From: Methanobacteriota archaeon
GTDB taxonomy: Archaea; Nanobdellota; Nanobdellia; Woesearchaeales; SM23-78
Direction: 5' to 3'
NCBI GenBank assembly: GCA_030637925.1
Contig: DAOWFR010000029.1
Span: forward strand, 1 to 9,712
Length of the DNA stretch: 9,712 nucleotides
Below the pieces are notes generated by a model. It made no database searches. It worked only from the letters and a program-made list of their open reading frames with translations, and was not told the origin of the DNA. Positions 1-4,438 of the stretch are shown in pieces; within the stretch, counting starts at the first letter, position 1, and each line of letters starts with the position of its first letter. The translations under genes and the position numbers were made by a program.

Positions 1-1038
1 CCAGACTACAAACTTAATAATTATTAAGCCAAACACTAACAAGTTTAATTGTATTGTAGTAGAGCCAAGAGCACCACTAAAGCCACCAAACTTTCCAGTA
101 AACAATGATAACATGAAAAAGGTTGGTAAGAGCCAAGAAACATAAGCCAAGGTTTGTTTTAAATCAATCTTATTCAATACCAGCATTACAAAATGAAACA
201 CTGCCATTATCAAAAGCAAGAACTTAACCCCACACCAGGATAAGCCCATAAAGCCTGTGCATATACCTGCTAACAAGCCAAGACCTATTTTCCAGCCTAT
301 TCCTTGTTTTTTCAGGCTAAGAGCATAAAGCAATAATGCTAGGAACATGAAAAAGCTTGCAAGAGCTTCTTTATCAGCAAAACCTGCCATGGTTCTGTAA
401 AGATAAGCAGGAATAACAGTAAGAAGAAAAGATGCTAATAATGCAATCCTTGTGTCTTGAAGTAATTCCTTGATTAAAAAGTAAAATACTATCAAGCCAA
501 GGCAAAAGAAAATCACAGGGTAGAGTATGTCAGCCATTTCCAAGGTTATTGATGGAAATATTAAGTGCAAGAACTTGTAAAGATAAGCAATCACATATGA
601 CAAGAAAATGTTTTCACGTATAGTATCAAAGCCCAGAGGAACATAACGCAGGGCATCATGAGCAACCACCCTTCCCTGCTCTATTATCATTCTTGCATAT
701 CTTAGAAACAAGTAAGGGTCAAGAGCCAAGGGAAACTGGTTTTTTAGAAATGAAAGATTCTGTAGTCGTATATAGCCTCCCAGAGTTAGTATATAAGGCA
801 GAAACACAAGCCACCACTTTCTAAAGGCCAGGGCTATTATTGAGATTATAGGCACTATTATCATGATTATTGAAAAAAAGATATTCTCTGCTATAACAAG
901 ATTCTTTATCCCAAATCCAAGAATTACTACAAAGGCTAAGTATAATAAGATAACATACCATTTACCAATCTTAGAAAAGACCTTGTTCAAAGCCTTAACC
1001 AGTAATGCTCTTTTCTCCTTGATTTTGTCATGAACCAC
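1..1038 (-). CDS. aglB: Oligosaccharyltransferase STT3/AglB, N-terminal part (cut by left window edge)
   Basis: Catalytic subunit that moves a lipid-linked glycan onto Asn of N-x-S/T sequons on the outer face of the membrane. 346 codons are open up to the edge. After a basic N-terminus come a hydrophobic segment (about 27-48), a second (55-85), then the first acidic-loop motif around DPYLFLRYA (D107), then further membrane helices. The second motif is RTMAGFADKEA (D222, E224), which fits the STT3 pattern R-x-x-AGF-x-D-x-E. The family's C-terminal WWDYG region lies beyond the edge. I chose the GTG at 1038 because GAGGGG (1045-1050) lies 6 nt upstream and a TATA-like box sits about 50 nt upstream; the later ATG at 1031 is out of frame. 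Seen: motifs and hydrophobic pattern. Known: family role. STT3 identity is quite sure; the symbol is by family only. Confidence 0.85.
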   Translation of the reverse strand, partial: MVHDKIKEKRALLVKALNKVFSKIGKWYVILLYLAFVVILGFGIKNLVIAENIFFSIIMIIVPIISIIALAFRKWWLVFLPYILTLGGYIRLQNLSFLKNQFPLALDPYLFLRYARMIIEQGRVVAHDALRYVPLGFDTIRENIFLSYVIAYLYKFLHLIFPSITLEMADILYPVIFFCLGLIVFYFLIKELLQDTRIALLASFLLTVIPAYLYRTMAGFADKEALASFFMFLALLLYALSLKKQGIGWKIGLGLLAGICTGFMGLSWCGVKFLLLIMAVFHFVMLVLNKIDLKQTLAYVSWLLPTFFMLSLFTGKFGGFSGALGSTTIQLNLLVFGLIIIKFVVW

Positions 1039-1044
1039 AAACAA

Positions 1045-1050
1045 CCCCTC
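1045..1050 (-). promoter_or_regulatory. Shine-Dalgarno of the AglB gene
   Basis: GAGGGG on the minus strand, 6 nt before the GTG at 1038. It decides the start, because the nearest ATG is out of frame with the conserved protein. Confidence 0.6.
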
Positions 1051-1083
1051 GACAGTGTTACTGGGCAGTTGTAAATCTAAAAT

Positions 1084-1100
1084 GATTTAAAAAGGTTTCG
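1084..1100 (-). promoter_or_regulatory. Candidate archaeal promoter (BRE/TATA) of AglB gene
   Basis: The minus strand reads CGAAACCTTTTTAAATC: a purine-rich BRE-like CGAAA followed by a TTTTTAAAT box. Transcription would start about 25 nt downstream, near 1063, giving a short leader that still contains the GAGGGG site. By eye only. Confidence 0.45.
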
Positions 1101-1147
1101 CAAAATGGCTCTGTTTAATTTTACACAGTGATAACAAAACTCATTAA

Positions 1148-1172
1148 GAAAGAATTAAAGAAAAAAAAATTT
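1148..1172 (-). terminator. Oligo-T terminator after the cysteine-rich protein gene
   Basis: Just past the stop codon at 1189 the minus strand carries a run of nine T (1161-1169) followed by more T-rich sequence. This is typical of archaeal termination, which needs T tracts rather than hairpins. Confidence 0.45.
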
Positions 1173-1188
1173 GTTTCTAAAACAATAA

Positions 1189-2595
1189 TCAGCTTGAGAA
1201 TAGTTCAATAATCCCGCCTACTATAGAACCTGGTTCAGAAGAAGGCCCGAGTTCAGGATCACAAGAATCCTCACTAACATCTGATATATCAACACTTATT
1301 AATCCACAACCCTCAATGTTTGCACAGGTCCTGTTACCATAGTAACAAATATCATTATACAAATTAGGTTCTGGGCAATACTCTGAGCTATAAACACATG
1401 CGCAACTCTCCTGTCTATCACAATAACCGTTGAAATAACAATAATCATGGTTCTCAGATATGTTATTACCAAGGTATGCATCAAAGCAATCAATGCCCTC
1501 ATCACATTCTGCTCCGCACATCAACTCATTTCTAATATCATCAGGGTCATTGTCAGAACAATACCTCATTTCTAGTTCGCAAGAATACTCTTCACAACTT
1601 CCTTGACCATCACAAGTATCATGACCATCATCTAAATAGAATTCAGCAAAAGGTCCATTACAAGCATCATCTGGGCATTCTCTTGCTTCTCCACACTCTG
1701 TTCCAGCTGGCTTATTAATATACTCACAAGTTTCTGTTGAGACACTGCAAGTATCATCAGTACATTCATTACCATCATCACACAAGCTATCATCAGGAAC
1801 TGTATCACAAATGCCAGTAACAGGATTACATGAAACTCCAAGACAAGATTCTGGTTCTGGTACTTCCTCTTCTGGCTCAATAATTGTTATCCCAACAACT
1901 GTAAGTCCAGTGCCACTTAAACCATTAATCTGAGCATTATAAAAGATTGTATCCTCACAACTAACTGCTGTTATACCATAGTTAAGGGATACGTCGATTT
2001 TTTGCCTGCAGTATTCATCACCAGCTATTTCTTTTAAAGTATTTTCCAAGGCTTCTATACGAACGGTGAGCTGGGTGATTAAATTGTACAAATGATTAAC
2101 CTCTGGTTTTGTAGCAAATCCTTTACTCAAAGCACCTGCTAAAAGCCATTCTTCATCCCTGTATGCCTTGGGATTACCCCTCTTATAATCTTGTAATACT
2201 ATATCACTAACATAATTAAACAAATGATAAATATCCATATCTGTCATTCCAGAACTCCACCTCGCCTCATTAGCCTTGAAATATTCTTCTCCCTCAACAA
2301 TATTATTATTAATACCAATATTAACATTACCAACCCCATAATTAATATCAAGATTAACACTCATGTGCGTATCCACATCTCCCCCAGAGAAAACATTAGA
2401 CAAAACATCAACATCACCTCCAGCAAAGATATTATTAGTAAAAGAGGTGTCCCCACCAGAATCCACATTAGAATCAAGATTAACATCGTCAGAAGTAAAA
2501 ACACTAACACCAACATTAGTATCAGCACTAACCAGACTTAATGAAAGGACTAAAACTAGTAAAAGTCCCCATGTGAACATAATAAAGTTTTTCAT
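1189..2595 (-). CDS. Secreted cysteine-rich protein with N-terminal GGD repeats
   Basis: 468 residues, function not recognised. A signal peptide (about 1-24, ending VSA-D) leads into a Gly/Asp/Asn-rich beta-type region with three GGD units exactly 12 residues apart (starting at 47, 59 and 71). Residues 165-190 look like a short coiled coil with an ALEN heptad. A Pro/Glu linker (239-250) leads to a cysteine-rich half: 26 cysteines from 251 to 445, 28 in total, an even number. This half includes CDDGNECTDDTC (272-283), a motif common in disulfide-rich extracellular modules. The start is supported by GGAGGT (2604-2609) 8 nt upstream. The acidic secreted protein gene lies upstream on the same strand, 79 bp away; both mature chains begin AD followed shortly by VGV, hinting at related N-termini. 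Likely a surface or adhesion protein (inference). Confidence 0.75.
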   Translation of the reverse strand: MKNFIMFTWGLLLVLVLSLSLVSADTNVGVSVFTSDDVNLDSNVDSGGDTSFTNNIFAGGDVDVLSNVFSGGDVDTHMSVNLDINYGVGNVNIGINNNIVEGEEYFKANEARWSSGMTDMDIYHLFNYVSDIVLQDYKRGNPKAYRDEEWLLAGALSKGFATKPEVNHLYNLITQLTVRIEALENTLKEIAGDEYCRQKIDVSLNYGITAVSCEDTIFYNAQINGLSGTGLTVVGITIIEPEEEVPEPESCLGVSCNPVTGICDTVPDDSLCDDGNECTDDTCSVSTETCEYINKPAGTECGEARECPDDACNGPFAEFYLDDGHDTCDGQGSCEEYSCELEMRYCSDNDPDDIRNELMCGAECDEGIDCFDAYLGNNISENHDYCYFNGYCDRQESCACVYSSEYCPEPNLYNDICYYGNRTCANIEGCGLISVDISDVSEDSCDPELGPSSEPGSIVGGIIELFSS

Positions 2596-2603
2596 TTTTT
2601 TAA

Positions 2604-2643
2604 ACCTCCATTGTTTTTCAAATCAAACACTCTTTTTAAAATA
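2604..2643 (-). promoter_or_regulatory. Candidate TATA box plus strong Shine-Dalgarno of the cysteine-rich protein gene
   Basis: The minus strand has TATTTTAAAAAG (2632-2643) as a TATA-like box and GGAGGT (2604-2609) 8 nt before the ATG. The spacing would put the transcript start near 2612, just ahead of the ribosome site. The box overlaps the T-rich end of the upstream gene, so co-transcription is equally possible. Confidence 0.4.
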
Positions 2644-2674
2644 AAAAAAATAAAAAATAAAAAATTTAAAAAAT
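2641..2674 (-). terminator. T-rich terminator after the acidic secreted protein gene
   Basis: Directly after the TAA at 2675 the minus strand is almost pure T and A, with repeated T5-T8 runs. This fits an archaeal oligo-T terminator. Confidence 0.45.
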
Positions 2675-3391
2675 TTAGTTGGCTTCTGAATAGAAGCTAC
2701 CAGACAATCCACTATCGAAGTTAATGTAGGTATTACCAAAACCACCGTTAAATGACCAACCATTAAGATCTACATAGTCATCTCCTGCAGCATAGTGGTT
2801 AAACTCTCCGCTTCCTATAGCAAAGACATCACCTTCAAGGTATACACCATCATTTCCATATATATCTCCTGTTAGTTCACCGTATCCTCTACCTTCAAGT
2901 GACACATCAGTAAGACCATCTCCTGATTCCATTCCATATCCTGCATGGTAATCCCTAAAAAGTGTTCCTGCTGAAACGTCAGACCATAGATCTCCGCTAT
3001 TACCTGTATCATAGAACACATCCATTGTTGCTATTGTTCCATCTGCATAAGCCCAAACTGTTTGGTCATCGCTAGGTTGCCAGCCAAGAAAATCAAATTC
3101 TATTCTTGTAAGGCCTAAACCAGCGGCTGATACGGTTGTGTCCAATCCATCGCCAATGTCTTCAATATGGACATCTCCGCTTATACCTCCAAGCCATCCA
3201 CTTGAGCCACTAAATTCAATACCTGCGTTGTCACCAAGTGCGCCTACCCATACATCCATTCCAATTCCACTAAAGTCTACGTCAACTACGGTATCCCCAC
3301 CTGTAGCATCAACACCTACTTCCAAATCTGCTGATACCATTCCTATTGTTAATAGCATCACTGCCATTAATCCTATAATTGCTTTTTTCAT
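2675..3391 (-). CDS. Secreted, highly acidic, glycine-rich protein of unknown function
   Basis: 238 residues. A clear signal peptide (1-21: KK, hydrophobic core, VSA-D cleavage site) is followed by a chain with about 39 Asp/Glu, only three Arg (96, 146, 168), no Lys and no Cys. Gly and aromatic residues recur between short beta-type stretches (for example GDVHIEDIGDG, GELTGDIYG, YLEGDVF), suggesting a beta-solenoid or beta-sandwich surface protein. No catalytic motif and no N-x-S/T sequon seen. AAGGAGG (3402-3408) lies 10 nt before the ATG, one of the best ribosome sites here. It precedes the cysteine-rich secreted gene on the same strand, so the two may be expressed together. Function unknown; shell or matrix role is only a guess. 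Confidence 0.75.
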   Translation of the reverse strand: MKKAIIGLMAVMLLTIGMVSADLEVGVDATGGDTVVDVDFSGIGMDVWVGALGDNAGIEFSGSSGWLGGISGDVHIEDIGDGLDTTVSAAGLGLTRIEFDFLGWQPSDDQTVWAYADGTIATMDVFYDTGNSGDLWSDVSAGTLFRDYHAGYGMESGDGLTDVSLEGRGYGELTGDIYGNDGVYLEGDVFAIGSGEFNHYAAGDDYVDLNGWSFNGGFGNTYINFDSGLSGSFYSEAN

Positions 3392-3401
3392 TTTTGTTTT
3401 A

Positions 3402-3408
3402 CCTCCTT
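3402..3408 (-). promoter_or_regulatory. Strong Shine-Dalgarno of the acidic secreted protein gene
   Basis: AAGGAGG on the minus strand, 10 nt before the ATG at 3391. It stands out against the apparently leaderless genes nearby and suggests high translation. Confidence 0.65.
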
Positions 3409-3414
3409 GTGTTT

Positions 3415-3455
3415 AATCCTGTTTTTTTATCATGAGATATTCTTATCTCAGGATT
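3415..3455 (-). repeat. Nested inverted repeat in the leader of the acidic secreted protein gene
   Basis: The outer arms AATCCTG (3415-3421) and CAGGATT (3449-3455) are perfect complements. Inside them TGAGATA (3433-3439) and TATCTCA (3444-3450) form a perfect 7-bp stem with a 4-nt loop. The outer and inner right arms share 2 nt, so the two stems compete slightly. The structure ends 6 nt before the AAGGAGG site. It could be a leader RNA structure or an operator. Confidence 0.5.
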
Positions 3456-3545
3456 ATGAAGTTTATTGAGTTTAGAACTATAAGGACTAAAGAAAAGGTT
3501 GTTTTGTGAATGTAAAATCATGCTTTAATCCCCCATATCAATATA

Positions 3546-3590
3546 TTATAAAGCGTTTGTTTTTGTAATCTCTCTGGAGTGATACAACGC
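3546..3590. repeat. Direct repeat, copy A
   Basis: Shares the order TTATAAAGC, TTTTGTAATCTCT, GAGTGATA and ACGC with copy B, 74 bp further on. In this copy AAAGCGTT (3550-3557) pairs perfectly with AACGCTTT (3586-3593), and the inner ATC..CT/AG..GAT segments can pair too, so the unit can fold into a long imperfect hairpin. Confidence 0.55.
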
Positions 3591-3619
3591 TTTTGTTCCT
3601 ATAGGGTTACTCTTCTTAT

Positions 3620-3662
3620 TTATAAAGCTTTTGGTTTTGTAATCTCTTTTGAGTGATAACGC
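3620..3662. repeat. Direct repeat, copy B
   Basis: A diverged copy of the unit at 3546-3590, keeping TTATAAAGC, GGTTTTGTAATCTCT, GAGTGATA and ACGC. The outer hairpin arms of copy A are not kept (AAAGCTTT against AACGCCTA), while the inner ATC/GAT and CTC/GAG pairing remains possible. Confidence 0.5.
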
Positions 3663-3729
3663 CTATTTATTAGCTTGCCGTCAAGTTGAGACGAAAATAA
3701 AGATTTTTCAATAAAAAATACTTTAACAT

Positions 3730-3764
3730 AAACTTTATTAATCAGAATAAACCCGCAATATCAT
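3730..3764 (+). promoter_or_regulatory. Promoter of mini-ORF/3D lipoprotein, near copy of the regulator promoter
   Basis: AAACTTTATTAATCAGAA starts a stretch shared with 6717-6754. The TATTAA core is centred about 27 nt before the ATG at 3765, so the RNA would begin at or near that ATG, giving a leaderless mini-ORF. Compared with the other copy, this one lacks 3 nt just before the ATG. Confidence 0.55.
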
Positions 3765-3812
3765 ATGCGCTTCACCAAAATCATTATTATAAGAAGCACC
3801 AAAAAAAGGTAG
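3765..3812 (+). CDS. 15-residue mini-ORF, copy of the first codons of the winged-helix regulator
   Basis: Encodes MRFTKIIIIRSTKKR and a TAG. The first 13 residues match the start of the regulator at 6755 (MRFTKITIIRSTK) at 12 of 13 positions. The DNA match runs through the promoter and then breaks after a loss of about 5 nt in an A-rich run, which brings the stop into frame. The stop lies 6 nt before the ATG of the 3D lipoprotein, so it could act as a translated leader. It may equally be only a fossil of the duplication event. No independent function can be claimed. Confidence 0.4.
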   Translation: MRFTKIIIIRSTKKR

Positions 3813-3818
3813 GTTAAT

Positions 3819-4388
3819 ATGAAAAAGAAATCATTTCCAGTCTTGTTTAGAATAACTCTTATAATATTAGCTTTGACTATTTACATATTTGCAACAGGAT
3901 GCCAATACAAATTTGAAACCAAGACAGAACCAGAATGCAGCAGGGACTGGAAAATCACAGGATATTTTACTCCAGTAGAATCAGATTACTCAGGAGAAAG
4001 CAAACAGATTAACATAGATGAAGAGAAAAGAACCTTTAACAAAGCCTTTCTGGATACTATCAAAGAAGAAGGCTGGGGCAGAACAAATGCAGGTGACTAT
4101 ATTGGATGGCATGACAACTCATGGCACATAAGTGACCAGGCTTTAGATTCATTGGGTAATGAACTCACCACTGAATCAGTTGCAGTTGATACCTCTATTA
4201 TTACACCCAGAGCAAGCATTACCTTACCCACCTTGCCTGCACCTTATAATAATATTATTTTCATAGCCACAGATATAGGTCCGTCTATTGCAGGTAAGCA
4301 CATTGATGTATTTACAGGTGAAGGTGCAGAAGCAGAACAAGAAACTTTTACCATAACAGGTAATGGCCATACAGTATGTGTAGAGTAA
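3819..4388 (+). CDS. Putative lipoprotein with 3D (three-aspartate, MltA-like) domain
   Basis: 189 residues. KKK, a hydrophobic stretch (about 7-25) and FATGC (C28) look like a lipoprotein signal, so the protein should be membrane-anchored outside the cell. The rest fits the 3D domain of MltA/YocH-type enzymes: ITGYFTPVESDYSG (46-59), AVDTSIITP (D124), IATDIG (D152) and IAGKHIDVFTG (D163). In bacteria this double-psi barrel domain cuts peptidoglycan or binds it, using these aspartates. Archaea have no murein, so the substrate here is open; neighbouring bacterial walls or another polysaccharide are guesses. Start: ATG 6 nt after the mini-ORF stop, preceded by a weak AGGTAGG (3807-3813). It converges with the GT2 fusion gene. 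Domain call fairly sure; function unsure. Confidence 0.7.
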   Translation: MKKKSFPVLFRITLIILALTIYIFATGCQYKFETKTEPECSRDWKITGYFTPVESDYSGESKQINIDEEKRTFNKAFLDTIKEEGWGRTNAGDYIGWHDNSWHISDQALDSLGNELTTESVAVDTSIITPRASITLPTLPAPYNNIIFIATDIGPSIAGKHIDVFTGEGAEAEQETFTITGNGHTVCVE

Positions 4389-4424
4389 TGTTTAATAAAA
4401 GAGCCACATCATAAAAACTATTGA

Positions 4425-4438
4425 TCCTATATATAGGA
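4425..4438. repeat. 14-bp perfect palindrome at the 3' end of the glycosyltransferase gene
   Basis: TCCTATATATAGGA covers the stop codon of the GT2 fusion gene (4427-4429) and lies between two converging genes. As RNA its small loop gives only a weak hairpin. Confidence 0.4.

Larger units (their letters stand above)
3417..3764. other. Gene-free divergent region between the acidic secreted protein and the 3D lipoprotein
   Basis: 348 bp, AT-rich, with no convincing ORF on either strand. It holds the inverted repeat of the minus-strand leader (to 3455), a two-copy diverged direct repeat (3546-3590 and 3620-3662), and the plus-strand promoter that resembles the one before the winged-helix regulator (3730-3764). 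No tRNA-like cloverleaf or box C/D pair was recognised. A small RNA from the repeat region is possible but not shown. Confidence 0.6.

Noticed and set aside
1299..1880. Additional short minus-strand ORFs inside the cysteine-rich gene
   Set aside because: They are other-frame readings of the Cys/Asp-rich sequence, which has clear coding logic in its own frame.
3546..3662. CRISPR array
   Set aside because: Only two units, diverged from each other, with no third copy at the same spacing and no cas gene in the window.
4425..4438. Palindrome TCCTATATATAGGA as an operator
   Set aside because: It covers a stop codon between converging genes, far from any promoter; chance or a weak 3' signal is more likely.
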